Below, in pieces: positions 9,803 through 18,954 of a stretch of DNA of 64,000 nt; the stretch's first letter is position 1, and each line of letters starts with the position of its first letter. This DNA is from Spirochaetales bacterium. Lineage in GTDB: Bacteria; Spirochaetota; Spirochaetia; JABEVK01. The stretch covers positions 248,001 to 312,000 of the forward strand of contig CANJXC010000001.1 of assembly GCA_947478845.1 (NCBI GenBank), read 5' to 3'. Under the pieces are notes generated by a model, which was not told the DNA's origin, did no database searches, and was given only the letters and a program-made list of their open reading frames with translations. The translations under genes and the position numbers were made by a program.

Positions 9803-11618
9803 TTGGGTTGAACGACTGATTTTGAGACTCACTCCATCGGATCATAAGCCGGTGGTCGTCACCGACAGCGATGGGATACTGGGGTTTGTCGAGTTCCAAA
9901 AACGGCTTCAGGACCTTGGATTCAAGCTCATTTGGGCTAATTCCGGTCTGTCGTTCCGATTCCAGTTTGAGCTTCGCGGACGGAAGCAGATGAAGGTCAT
10001 GTTCATTTTGAACAGCGAGACCGAAATCCTCCCCGACATCAGAGTTGATTCCAGCGTCGTAACAGTCGATCTCCACGAAGTCTTTCCAAATCTCGACCGA
10101 AAAGCACTTCTGGGTCTCGGATTCAATGCCTTCACGACTATTGAGTCGTTCAGGCTCTTTGCTACGCTCAGCTATGAGAACTCGGTTCGCTTCTTGCTTG
10201 AAAACCTCTATCAGGTTGATCTTTCAGCTTTGTCGAGCTTCAAGTCGAAAGAGCGTGTCATGGCGATTTTGATATCGGTGATCCTTCACCGAGACCCGCC
10301 AAACAAACCTATTGTCGAGTTCCTTCGTCAACTCGCCACACCCTACTTCGGCAAAGAATCTAGTCGGCTTCTTGATCGAACGGGTCTTGTCAGCTACATC
10401 CAGAGTCAGTGGGAGCTGATTGTCACGGAAAGGTCAGAACTAAACTTCGGTGATCCGGCACTAGAGCGGGTTGTCCAGCCTCTATTCCTGAACAAGTCTC
10501 TTACCGCCCACAGAGTCGATAAGCACGTATTTGACGCCCTGCCTGCCTCGTTGGCATTAGGTTTCACTTTTGACTCGGGCGCGAGTTCCAGATCCGTGAT
10601 TTCCACCAAACTCTCTTACATTGAGGAACGTTCTCTCACGATCCAAAACCAACAACGCGACTTCTTTGACTTGGCACCCCACCTCGCTGAGCTCGGCAAA
10701 CTGGTCTATGAACTCGGCGAAGACGCCGTAACGGCTAGGTATCGGCAGGCTATTCGAAGCCTGAGTGACAGATTCCAGATCTACGTTCGAGACAGTTACT
10801 GGACAACACACAACCTTTCAGGGATTCAGTTCCCGAGCTCAATCCACAAGATTCAGGACTTCGTGAGGGCACAAAACTCCCTTCGAAGGGCTTTTGTCGT
10901 ACTTGATGGAATGAACCTGTGGCAATGGTGGATTCTCAGGGAGAAACTCTTGGAACGGAGCCTTGAAGTTGCTGACTATGCAACTTTCTCGTGGCTCCCC
11001 AGCATAACGGCGTGGTCTCGACAAGCACTCTTCAGAGGGGCAAAACCAGATCTTTCCCTCGACAACAGTAAGGAAGACCAGTACTTCCGCGAATACTGGG
11101 TAAAGGCTGGCTACCAGAAGTACCAGATTAGCTACTCGAAGTTTGGGGTCTCCTCGCCCCCAATCGAGGTTGGTCCTGACGTGGTCGCTGCGGCATTCGT
11201 TTCCAACGACCTCGACGAGATGATGCATGCCACTATAATGGGAAGTACCCAACTCTATGCGGACACCATTCAGTGGGTGGCGAGTTCCGGAGTCGTTAGT
11301 CTGATCGAGAGGCTCAAGAACGATGGTTTTTTGGTCTGTGTCACCACCGACCACGGCAACATTGAGACAACATCCCGAGGCACAATCGCTCTGAGTGACC
11401 GCCAGCTGAGCCGATCTCGCAGTAAGCGCCATATCGAGTTCATTTCCAATGAAGACGCGCTGAAGTTTCGAGCGACAATGACTGATCGCGTCCTGAGCGT
11501 CCGAGACACATCAGTCTACTTGACGGATGAGACATCCTTCACTTCTGGGGGTCTAGTTGTCACTCATGGCGGAAGCCATATTCTTGAGATGTTGATTCCA
11601 GTGGGGATTGTAAAATGA
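9795..11618 (+). CDS. pglZ: PglZ alkaline phosphatase-superfamily protein
   Basis: PglZ-domain protein of 607 residues. Signature blocks: VVLDGMNLWQWW (near residue 366, the segment that carries the metal-site and nucleophile region in PglZ proteins), CVTTDHGN (near 514) and the terminal VVTHGGSHILEMLIPV (near 588), which is diagnostic for the family. PglZ is the one component common to all BREX types. The start is ATG 9795, overlapping the brxHII stop by 8 bp (ATGGCTGA); an upstream in-frame TTG at 9789 is possible. The stop overlaps the next ATG (ATGA at 11615). The N-terminal 350 residues show no recognised domain. Confidence 0.88.
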   Translation: MADWVERLILRLTPSDHKPVVVTDSDGILGFVEFQKRLQDLGFKLIWANSGLSFRFQFELRGRKQMKVMFILNSETEILPDIRVDSSVVTVDLHEVFPNLDRKALLGLGFNAFTTIESFRLFATLSYENSVRFLLENLYQVDLSALSSFKSKERVMAILISVILHRDPPNKPIVEFLRQLATPYFGKESSRLLDRTGLVSYIQSQWELIVTERSELNFGDPALERVVQPLFLNKSLTAHRVDKHVFDALPASLALGFTFDSGASSRSVISTKLSYIEERSLTIQNQQRDFFDLAPHLAELGKLVYELGEDAVTARYRQAIRSLSDRFQIYVRDSYWTTHNLSGIQFPSSIHKIQDFVRAQNSLRRAFVVLDGMNLWQWWILREKLLERSLEVADYATFSWLPSITAWSRQALFRGAKPDLSLDNSKEDQYFREYWVKAGYQKYQISYSKFGVSSPPIEVGPDVVAAAFVSNDLDEMMHATIMGSTQLYADTIQWVASSGVVSLIERLKNDGFLVCVTTDHGNIETTSRGTIALSDRQLSRSRSKRHIEFISNEDALKFRATMTDRVLSVRDTSVYLTDETSFTSGGLVVTHGGSHILEMLIPVGIVK

Positions 11619-12355
11619 AGAACGAGAAGACCCTTGGCATCGGCATCACTCAGCGAGTACCCCTTGAAATCCTCACTCGTGCAATTACCCAAATCGTTGA
11701 GTACGGCGAGTTCAGCCGAAGCGAGCTGACAGGGATAGTGAACGAGCATGACAAGGGCGACAACCGCAAGGCGAAAGTTGAGAGGACCGCCGCAAAGATC
11801 GTTTTCGGTTCCAAGAAATATCTTGATGCTCTCAAGTCGCTCCTAGACTTACGAACCATCACTGGCGAGGAGTCCAAGTTGCTGGCAATCGCGCTTTCAG
11901 CTATCGCCTTTCCTAGTTTTCATGTGCTACTCACGTCACTTGCGCAACAGTTCCGGGTTCAAGAGACTGTGAATCGAGCGTTCATCAACAAGGTTCTCTA
12001 TGATCGATATGGAAGTAGTAGCTCGACTGAACACGGTGTGGATGCTGTCATGCCGATGCTGGTTGAAGCAGGAGTGTTGGTCAGAAAGTCCCTTGGGACG
12101 TTCACCAAAGGAGCACTCCCGGCATTAATCTCCAAAGAAGTCTGTGAGTTCTGGGTACTAACGGACCTGAAGGTTAGCCGCAATAAATCAATCGCCGTGG
12201 ATGATTTGGTCCACCGACCGTGGAGCGACTATTGTCCCGACGTCTTACGAGCGTCGGAGAGTCCTAAGATGTTGACCGTAGAAAATCTTCTTGGTAGCAA
12301 GGCGTACTTGAAAATGGACCCCAATCCTAGAAATAGTAATCTCGAACAGAAGTGA
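11615..12355 (+). CDS. brxA: Small BREX protein in the BrxA position
   Basis: Protein of 246 residues translated from an ATG that overlaps the pglZ stop (ATGA). In type 3 BREX the gene after pglZ is brxA, a small DNA-binding protein, and the length and mostly helical composition fit. I do not recognise a decisive motif; a basic stretch (NRKAKVERTAAK, near residues 50-62) and a region that looks like a winged helix (MLVEAGVLVRKSLGTF) are compatible with nucleic-acid binding. The assignment is therefore mainly positional. hamA starts 7 bp after its stop with no promoter-sized gap, so the BREX and Hachiman parts appear to share a transcript. Confidence 0.5.
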   Translation: MKNEKTLGIGITQRVPLEILTRAITQIVEYGEFSRSELTGIVNEHDKGDNRKAKVERTAAKIVFGSKKYLDALKSLLDLRTITGEESKLLAIALSAIAFPSFHVLLTSLAQQFRVQETVNRAFINKVLYDRYGSSSSTEHGVDAVMPMLVEAGVLVRKSLGTFTKGALPALISKEVCEFWVLTDLKVSRNKSIAVDDLVHRPWSDYCPDVLRASESPKMLTVENLLGSKAYLKMDPNPRNSNLEQK

Positions 12356-12362
12356 GCTAAAA

Positions 12363-13199
12363 ATGCCCGGACTTAATCACACAGGTATTGAGCCACTTTA
12401 CCTTGCAGGACTGATTCCTACGGGCAATTCCATTCAGACTACTGATGGACTCACCATCGACATCTGGAGACTTGAACCATCGAGAGATCAGGTCACTCTG
12501 TCAGGCTGGGGCAAACACTTTCGTGAGGTATACTCTGATCCATCGATAACTGAATCGCTGATGGAGGGAACCCAATACTCCAGCAGATCTGAGTTCTACG
12601 CCGCACTGGTTTTTCCAGACCGAACAGAGCTCGGACCAGCAACCCGCTCAGGGGACTTTGGTGAAATTCTAGTCTCCGACTATCTACAGTACCGTCTAGG
12701 CTACTGGGTTCTCAAGGAGAAATACTCCTCTAAAGAGCGAAAGAACCAATCCATGATGGGCATAGACGTCGTAGGGTTACGAGCAGATCACTGGGAAAGT
12801 CCAAGTCAAACCGACTCACTATTCACCTTCGAAGTTAAAGCGAAACTGACAGGCACGATTGACGACGCTCGCCTTGAAGTAGCACTACGGGACTCAGCCA
12901 AAGACCACCTGAAACTTGCTGGGACTCTTCATGCCGAAAAAATCCGACTTCTGAAGGCTCATAGGATTGATGAGGCAAAGAGGATCTCACGTTTTCAAAG
13001 TCCGATCGACAACCCTTACTTGCACCAGTCCGGCGCAGCTGCAGTTGTGCTTGATCAAATGCTAGATGTGGCGGCTCTGGAGAGTCTCGATGCTTCCGCA
13101 CACTGGAACAGACAGTCGCTGAAACTGATGGTTATTACAGGCGCGGACCTAATGAACCTAGTTCACAGTGTCTTCGAGACAGCCGTAAATGAAGCCTGA
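12363..13199 (+). CDS. hamA: Hachiman nuclease HamA (DUF1837)
   Basis: Protein of 278 residues matching the DUF1837/HamA family, the effector of Hachiman anti-phage systems. The central part has the expected FGEILVSDYLQ segment followed by a PD-(D/E)xK nuclease core: GIDVVG near residue 133 and FEVKAK near 156, i.e. D...ExK. In studied Hachiman systems HamA is a nuclease held in check by the HamB helicase and released on phage attack, degrading DNA. It begins 7 bp after the brxA-position gene and ends inside the start of hamB, an 11 bp overlap, so it is embedded in the same operon as BREX. No separate promoter was seen. Confidence 0.8.
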   Translation: MPGLNHTGIEPLYLAGLIPTGNSIQTTDGLTIDIWRLEPSRDQVTLSGWGKHFREVYSDPSITESLMEGTQYSSRSEFYAALVFPDRTELGPATRSGDFGEILVSDYLQYRLGYWVLKEKYSSKERKNQSMMGIDVVGLRADHWESPSQTDSLFTFEVKAKLTGTIDDARLEVALRDSAKDHLKLAGTLHAEKIRLLKAHRIDEAKRISRFQSPIDNPYLHQSGAAAVVLDQMLDVAALESLDASAHWNRQSLKLMVITGADLMNLVHSVFETAVNEA

Positions 13200-16100
13200 A
13201 CGAGATAGCAAGAAGTCGCTCGCACACACAAGGGCGAGAGCGAAAATGACTGAACTCGAAGTACCGACAGAGTACCAACCCAACATACCACGGACACATG
13301 ACCCGAGAAAGCTGATCCTTCTGACCGTTGGAATTGTTGGAGAACTAGCCTTCCGAGTGGCTGAGGCTAGTGGTGATGTTGAGGTTCTGTTGGAGAGTGA
13401 CAAACAGTCGCTTGGCTTTGCAGCGACGTTCTTTGATTCATTGATCGTCTCCGATCTTGGCTTCAGCATTGAGCAGGAAGCTCTAGTTTATGCCTCTGCA
13501 GCGTACCTAATGGCAGGACGCCCCGGAAGTTCGCTTGTTCTTGCGAGAAGACTTGCGATACCTGAGGGATCAGCCGCCCTCCAAGGATTTCTAGTCTGGC
13601 TATTGAAGGCGGGCTGGCATGAGAGCAGCACTTTTCCAAACCTGCAAGACTCAAGCCTCCTCCACATATGTGACATGGTGGTGAGACACTTTGGAACTGG
13701 CGCGGACTTGTCTGACCTATGGGAAACTCTGACTGAACTGCGAATGTCAGTTTACAGTAGCGGCAGCAGCCACGACGTCTTGGCAATAGATGTGGCGGCA
13801 GCGGTGATTGCATTCAGAATTCACAGTTCGGCTTGGATCAAACTTCCAGCTTACTCTGGACTAACCATGCAGTGGTGGAGCCCAGCCCTGAGACGCAGGG
13901 GTTTCGCAACCGAATTGTGGCCATCGCAGGAAAGGCTCGGCGAACTTGGATTCTTCCAAGGCAGATCAGGGATCATTCAGATGCCCACTAGTTCCGGCAA
14001 GACAAGGGCAATCGAATTGATATTGAGGAGCCACTTCGGAAGAACGCCACATCCGTTTGCTGTAGTGGTTGTGCCTTTCAGGGCTTTGTGCCACGAAATC
14101 GGGCATTCATTTCGAAAAGCTTTTGAACCCGACGAAGTTTCAATTCAGGAACTCACCGACCTGCCGACAGCGGAAAATCTGCTCCTCGGAAGAGAGGATC
14201 AGGCAGAAGCAAGTCGCCCTGTCATTGTGATTTTGACTCCCGAAAAACTCGTTTACCTGCTGAGGCAAGACCAGACAGTTGTCACATATCTGAGTTTGAT
14301 CATCTATGATGAGGCTCATCAATTCGATTCGCCAAGTCGTGGCGTAACCTACGAACTCCTAATGTCCGAAGTCCGAAGCCGTATTCCGACATCGGCGCAA
14401 ACTATCCTTGTTTCGGCTGTGCTCCCAGACGTTGAGAACTTATCACGTTGGCTTTTTTCAGATACCGGTGTTATAGCTTCGGGAAATGGCTTGCAACCGA
14501 CTAGCAGGTCAATTGCATTTGCAAGCTGGGCTCATGACTTTGGATCATTACAGTTCTTCGACGAACTTCAAAATACGATACCCGACTTCTTTGTGCCACG
14601 AACAATCATCCAAAATGTACTTGAGCCAACGCCCAGACAACGGGTTCCAAGACTGTTTCCAGAAAGAACAAATGTCGGGGACATTGCGCTCTACCTTGGG
14701 CTCAGATGCTGCACAAGTGGAGCTGTCGCAATCTTCTGCGGAAGAAAAGACTCAGCGAACAAGATTGCACGCCGCGCCCTCGAAGTCTTTGAACTCGGAG
14801 CAGGTTACCGACCTCCCCGTTTGCGATCACGGGTGGAGCAACTGACAAAGCTTGAACATCAACTGGAGTTGAATCTTGGTCCAAGTCACCCGCTGACACA
14901 AGCAGCACGACTTGGCATAACTGTCCACCATGGCGCTATACCTCAAGGAATACGGTCCTCGATTGAGTATGGGATGCACGTCGGCGACTTTCATTTCGTG
15001 ATTTGTACATCGACACTCGCGCAGGGCGTGAACATGCCCATAAGGTATTTGATTGTCGCCGCTACAGGTCAAGGAAAGGAGCCACTAAAAAGCAGAGACT
15101 TTCAGAATCTTATGGGTCGTGCTGGCAGAGCTGGGATGCACACCGAGGGTCTGACCATTTTTGCGGACCCAAAGGCTTTTGATGGACTTCCTCGAAATAG
15201 CTACTACTTCAGCAAAGCCAAGGATCTCGTCAATCCGCAGACAGCTGAAACCCTAACTAGTGCCCTTGCGTCGCTTGTCTCGCCGATGGTCGCCTCGACG
15301 GAAAGTGACGTGTTCATTCCGTTTGAAGACTTCGCAACGCTTCTACTTTTGGATACCGATGGGTTCGAATCTGGACTCTCTCAGTTGGCAATGCGATTTC
15401 CGACCTTCACAAATGCCCAATTGAATGACGAGTTGCAGTCTAGGCGGAAGATGATCATCGCAGTTGAGTCGTATTTGATGTCAATTCGTCAGAGTGACAC
15501 CTCCGAGAGTTTCTTTCTGCGGGCAGAGGAGTCTGCAACTCAGACCCTCGCTTTTCAGTTGCTGGCAGACATTGATGGACGGAAATTGACAATGCTTTTC
15601 AGGAAAGTCGCAGAGTTTCTCGAAGAGAACTCCGTTGATGATCTTTCGCAGGAACGGTTCTCGCGTACCATGCTCGGGATTCGGCGGTCTCTACTCCTCG
15701 AAAGGTGGGTGCTAGCAAATCTGCGCGTTTTTGACTCCATCGACGACGAGATCGCTTGCTTGGAGCACGTTTGGGAGATAGTCGCTCAGAATATCGACTT
15801 GAAGAAGTTCTCAAAGACCCAGCCTGCGAACTTGACCATAGAAGTTGTTCGGGATTGGATGGTGGGGAAATCATATCTGCAAATTTGGAACAGAGTCAGC
15901 TCCGAAAATCATGGGTCAATTGACCAAGCTGGAGTTCTGAGAAAGTTAAGTTATGACGACCTGATGTGGTTCCTTGAGAACGGGCTTGGATATCAAGCAT
16001 CCCTTGTGATCTCGGCTATCAGACAGACCCTAGAAGCCGTGCCAGCGAGTACTGCGATTCTGGAAGTCTTTTCGAACTTCCAACACTCAATCAAGTACGG

Positions 16101-16311
16101 GCTCCAAGGGCGAGCCACTGCGGAATTGTTCGAGTTCGGCTTCAATGATCGGGAACTATGCAAACAACTATCACAAAGAATCGAGTTACATGTCGCTGTT
16201 GGCACGAGCCATGTAGAGTTCTTGAAGACGTCGCCAGAGAGCGTACTTGATATTGTTGCGTTGTTCCCACGCCATTTTGATGAAGTCCTTCGAGGCTTGG
16301 GTCGCCGCTAA
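13189..16311 (+). CDS. hamB: Hachiman helicase HamB
   Basis: Superfamily 2 DEAH helicase of 1,040 residues. Motif I is MPTSSGKT (near residue 265), motif II YDEAHQF (near 374), motif III-like LVSAVLPD, motif V CTSTLAQGVNMP (near 606) and motif VI LMGRAGRAG (near 641); the layout is Ski2-like, as expected for HamB. HamB senses DNA damage or phage DNA intermediates and controls HamA. The ATG at 13189 overlaps hamA by 11 bp; an in-frame ATG at 13246 has a better upstream GAGAG and may be the true start. It is the last gene of the defence operon and is convergent with the integrase, with 190 bp between them that contain no gene I can see. Confidence 0.85.
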   Translation: MKPERDSKKSLAHTRARAKMTELEVPTEYQPNIPRTHDPRKLILLTVGIVGELAFRVAEASGDVEVLLESDKQSLGFAATFFDSLIVSDLGFSIEQEALVYASAAYLMAGRPGSSLVLARRLAIPEGSAALQGFLVWLLKAGWHESSTFPNLQDSSLLHICDMVVRHFGTGADLSDLWETLTELRMSVYSSGSSHDVLAIDVAAAVIAFRIHSSAWIKLPAYSGLTMQWWSPALRRRGFATELWPSQERLGELGFFQGRSGIIQMPTSSGKTRAIELILRSHFGRTPHPFAVVVVPFRALCHEIGHSFRKAFEPDEVSIQELTDLPTAENLLLGREDQAEASRPVIVILTPEKLVYLLRQDQTVVTYLSLIIYDEAHQFDSPSRGVTYELLMSEVRSRIPTSAQTILVSAVLPDVENLSRWLFSDTGVIASGNGLQPTSRSIAFASWAHDFGSLQFFDELQNTIPDFFVPRTIIQNVLEPTPRQRVPRLFPERTNVGDIALYLGLRCCTSGAVAIFCGRKDSANKIARRALEVFELGAGYRPPRLRSRVEQLTKLEHQLELNLGPSHPLTQAARLGITVHHGAIPQGIRSSIEYGMHVGDFHFVICTSTLAQGVNMPIRYLIVAATGQGKEPLKSRDFQNLMGRAGRAGMHTEGLTIFADPKAFDGLPRNSYYFSKAKDLVNPQTAETLTSALASLVSPMVASTESDVFIPFEDFATLLLLDTDGFESGLSQLAMRFPTFTNAQLNDELQSRRKMIIAVESYLMSIRQSDTSESFFLRAEESATQTLAFQLLADIDGRKLTMLFRKVAEFLEENSVDDLSQERFSRTMLGIRRSLLLERWVLANLRVFDSIDDEIACLEHVWEIVAQNIDLKKFSKTQPANLTIEVVRDWMVGKSYLQIWNRVSSENHGSIDQAGVLRKLSYDDLMWFLENGLGYQASLVISAIRQTLEAVPASTAILEVFSNFQHSIKYGLQGRATAELFEFGFNDRELCKQLSQRIELHVAVGTSHVEFLKTSPESVLDIVALFPRHFDEVLRGLGRR

Positions 16312-16501
16312 TTCTTGCGAATGCCTTGGTCCGGAAAATTTCCATCGACAAGAGGAATTTCAGAGTGCGCAAAAGATCCGGAAAAAGGGGCAAACCAGTC
16401 CAACTGGGGTACACCGATCCTATACATCCCCAATTCACCGAAAAGATGTCCTTCTGGTGTTCGTTCTCAAGTTGATGGACACTTCTTCCAGATTGTCAGA
16501 A

Positions 16502-17509
16502 TCAGAACTGGACGGTATCCACCCCGAGGGTATTCCTCAAATACCTTTCCGTTACCGCGATGGACGCATGTCCAAGCCTGTCACGGAGCCAGACTAACCC
16601 ACGGTCAGCGTGCTTCTGGGCAAAGTAGTGGCGAAAGTCATGGGGGCTGTACGCCGCCGCGACGAGTTTCGAGTCCTTCAGCGCGGCACAATGCCTGCCG
16701 ATTCTCGAAGAGAGTGCAGCCGTTGCCTTCGCTACGGGATCTCCACCGTCACCCCTCGTTGGGTGGTCTTCGGCGTTCCACGGGCGGAAGGTACTCATTC
16801 CAGCCTCGCGGATCATTTGCAGTGTCTCTTGAGAAAGCGACTCCAGACTCTCGAAGCGCTTACCCTTGGTCACCGTCAGGAACGAGCCATCAGCTTTTAT
16901 TCTCAGCTCAACGAGTCCGCCGACCCGCATTCCGGTCTCGACCATGATAGCAATCGCGACTCTGATCTCAGGTGTTGCCTTGTCCATGAGGATCTTGACC
17001 TCGTCCTCAGAAGGAATGACTGCTGTCGCCCAACTGCTTCGAGGGCGGATCTTGGTGCCACGGAATGGGTTCCGCACTTCCTCGTAGCGGCGTTCCAAGA
17101 AAGTGTAAAAGGACGAAAGGGTGGTGATGCGAAGACGGATGGTGTCCTCGTCGAGATCAAGGCTTCTTTGGGCGCGGATGAAATCGTCGGCAAGAGCAGG
17201 TGTCAAATCAACGACGTTCAGGTTCTTGTGTCTGAGCCAGCCTTCAAAGACACCCAGAGCCGTGGCATAGGCTCGGCGAGTATGGACGCTCCGCTTGTCT
17301 GAGAGGAACAGATCGCGTTCCACTGGGAACCGAACCCTTTCGGACAGCACTGCCCGTTTCATTTCGTCCTTCAGAAAATCCCCGAGGACGGCAGCCGCCA
17401 CTTGACGGCTCTGTTCTTCAGTCAAGTCACCAAGAGACGGTGCACGATGTGCCAACCCTTCAATTAGTTTTCTTGTGGATTCTGGTAGAACTCGTGCCAA
17501 GTCGCCCAT
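16502..17509 (-). CDS. Tyrosine recombinase/integrase
   Basis: Phage-type integrase of 335 residues. The N-terminal half contains a SAM-like core-binding domain (SVHTRRAYATALGVFEGWL), and the catalytic half has a complete set of residues: Arg in ETGMRVGGL, Lys in VTKGKRF, HxxR in SPHDFRHYF, LGHAS and the nucleophile Tyr in TERYLR. ATG 17509 is preferred, with GAGGG 8 nt upstream; the frame extends to a GTG at 17602 that overlaps the stop of the upstream gene (GTGA), which would make a coupled 366-residue version. A TATAGT box at 17541-17546 could serve the shorter form. It is the likely mobility gene of the island. Confidence 0.85.
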   Translation of the reverse strand: MGDLARVLPESTRKLIEGLAHRAPSLGDLTEEQSRQVAAAVLGDFLKDEMKRAVLSERVRFPVERDLFLSDKRSVHTRRAYATALGVFEGWLRHKNLNVVDLTPALADDFIRAQRSLDLDEDTIRLRITTLSSFYTFLERRYEEVRNPFRGTKIRPRSSWATAVIPSEDEVKILMDKATPEIRVAIAIMVETGMRVGGLVELRIKADGSFLTVTKGKRFESLESLSQETLQMIREAGMSTFRPWNAEDHPTRGDGGDPVAKATAALSSRIGRHCAALKDSKLVAAAYSPHDFRHYFAQKHADRGLVWLRDRLGHASIAVTERYLRNTLGVDTVQF

Positions 17510-17598
17510 CTGGATAGCCCTCGATTTCTCCCCGTAGGATACTATAACAATATCACACAAGGATCGAAAAATGAAGGCTATTTTGGAGAAAATGGAGC

Positions 17599-18030
17599 TC
17601 ACTGAAAGTACGTTCTCAGGAAGGCACCGAGGGGTTCATAGGTTTGGACGAGACTCAATTTTTCAGGCGAAACTATATATTCACCAAAGGAGCCCTTGTC
17701 GGCGTCCCGTGCGCGAGTTTCTACGCCATTTCTGACAAACACATCCTTGAGCACGTGACCGCTCTTGGGGTCTACATAAACCGACTCTCCATGTTTCGAG
17801 CCCATTCGTCTGCAGATCGCAGTTGTCAACATTCGATTGCTGCTGTAAGAGAGTTCGCAGCCGTCGCGCATCCCACCCATATATTCCGAGACTTTGCGCA
17901 GTCTGCCATTTCGCCAAAATAGGACATGGATTCCGTTGTTACTGTTTCCCTCGACGAAGAATCCGAGTTGGCAAAATAAATCGGAAATTTGCTCGAAACA
18001 ACACAGGATCTTTTCTCGATCCTCAGGCAT
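17599..18030 (-). CDS. Hypothetical protein between a coupled small gene and the integrase
   Basis: Protein of 143 residues of unknown function. ATG 18030 is preferred because it overlaps the preceding gene's stop (ATGCCTGA) and has a GGGAAAAG purine run just upstream; longer starts up to 18105 would overlap that gene by about 80 bp. The sequence has a hydrophobic, Cys-containing start (ILCCFEQISDLFCQLGFFV) and a mixed remainder with many charged residues; no family motif is recognised. The TGA at 17599-17601 touches a GTG in the integrase frame. The chain of three coupled minus-strand genes suggests it travels with the integrase, perhaps as an accessory or regulatory factor, but that is inference. 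Confidence 0.6.
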   Translation of the reverse strand: MPEDREKILCCFEQISDLFCQLGFFVEGNSNNGIHVLFWRNGRLRKVSEYMGGMRDGCELSYSSNRMLTTAICRRMGSKHGESVYVDPKSGHVLKDVFVRNGVETRARDADKGSFGEYIVSPEKLSLVQTYEPLGAFLRTYFQ

Positions 18031-18457
18031 CTTCTTTTCCCAGAACCAGCGGTAACCGGCTTCTGTCGATCCCATTGGCTTCAAGAATTTCGGGGAGGTC
18101 ATCAATGAGCCAATTCCCCCAACCTTCGAACAATGTGCGTTCTCGGTCGGAGAGTTCGTCGTCTTCCATGCAAGAGTTGAGATCTTCTCTATGCTGATTC
18201 ACCAAGGCGGCGATCTCAGCCTCGCTCAGAGATTTCCCCGAAGGCTTCAGGTTCGGAAGCTTGCCCTGTGGGATTGTCACCGAGCACATGCGCCCTGCTC
18301 GGTCGAAGTAGCTGACATAGAGTGAGACACTGCCATTACGTCGCCGCACTTCCATTAGCGAACGGACAAGGAAAAGCTCTTGGGAGCCGTAGATGCATGT
18401 TCGATGCTTGAGCTTGCCTTCGTGGGCAAATGGTTTGAAGGTCATGTTTTCACTCAT
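18023..18457 (-). CDS. Hypothetical protein, first gene of the integrase cluster
   Basis: Protein of 144 residues of unknown function. ATG 18457 is chosen; a GTG at 18493 would overlap the divergent gene region. The C-terminal half is acidic and helical (around LNSCMEDDELSDRERTLFE). No Shine-Dalgarno of note is seen. It heads a three-gene minus-strand unit ending in the integrase and is divergent from the Lys/Pro-rich gene at 18538, with about 80 bp between starts that must hold both promoters. Confidence 0.6.
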   Translation of the reverse strand: MSENMTFKPFAHEGKLKHRTCIYGSQELFLVRSLMEVRRRNGSVSLYVSYFDRAGRMCSVTIPQGKLPNLKPSGKSLSEAEIAALVNQHREDLNSCMEDDELSDRERTLFEGWGNWLIDDLPEILEANGIDRSRLPLVLGKEDA

Positions 18458-18537
18458 GGAACTATCTTGTCCCGTAATTCGGAAAGTTGACACTTTTCCT
18501 GCCGACTTCCATACTCCCCTTCACCAAGGAGTCCAAC

Positions 18538-18885
18538 TTGTCCGAACAGACTGAAGCGCCGAAGACCAAGAAGCCGCGAGCTCCGATCAACGCCCTGAAG
18601 ATTATCAACCAATTTCGGCTGGAGCGAGGTCTCCCTAAGGCAAGGAAGCCGAGCCCACCCAAGCCAGCCAGACCACCGAAGCCGCCCAAAGCCCTCAAGG
18701 TCACCCGGCAAATGGTCGCTCAGATCTGTGCAGATGTTTGGAAGGAACAATATCCGGCTTCGTTGACCGCTGAAATCTACGAGTTGGGGAGTCTGACCAC
18801 TAAGTTGGTCGAGAGTGAAGTGGAGCGCAGGATTGCAATCCTGAAGGGTGACCTCATCCCGATTGGCGGTCGCAGGGCGAAATAA
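18538..18885 (+). CDS. Small Lys/Pro-rich protein of unknown function
   Basis: Protein of 115 residues. The start is a TTG at 18538 supported by an AAGGAG Shine-Dalgarno 6 nt upstream; the in-frame TTG at 18487 has none. The N-terminal 60 residues are a disordered, strongly basic segment with a PSPPKPARPPKPPKAL run, and the C-terminal half looks helical (RQMVAQICADVWKEQYPASL, then a Glu/Arg-rich helix). A basic disordered tail plus a small helical domain suggests nucleic-acid or partner binding, but no family is recognised. It lies in the cargo between the integrase cluster and the phospholipase D-like gene. Confidence 0.6.
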   Translation: MSEQTEAPKTKKPRAPINALKIINQFRLERGLPKARKPSPPKPARPPKPPKALKVTRQMVAQICADVWKEQYPASLTAEIYELGSLTTKLVESEVERRIAILKGDLIPIGGRRAK

Positions 18886-18954
18886 TAGAATTCTTCGCCG
18901 AAGTTAGAAGCAGGAACGCCATTTACCCCGTCTGTACAAGTGGAGGGTGCGAAT

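Noticed and set aside
10839-11432. Open frame of 197 codons on the minus strand
   Set aside because: Antisense to the catalytic half of pglZ.
16315-16947. Plus-strand frame of 210 codons after hamB
   Set aside because: Most of it is antisense to the integrase catalytic domain, and the protein is low-complexity Arg/Ser/Pro.
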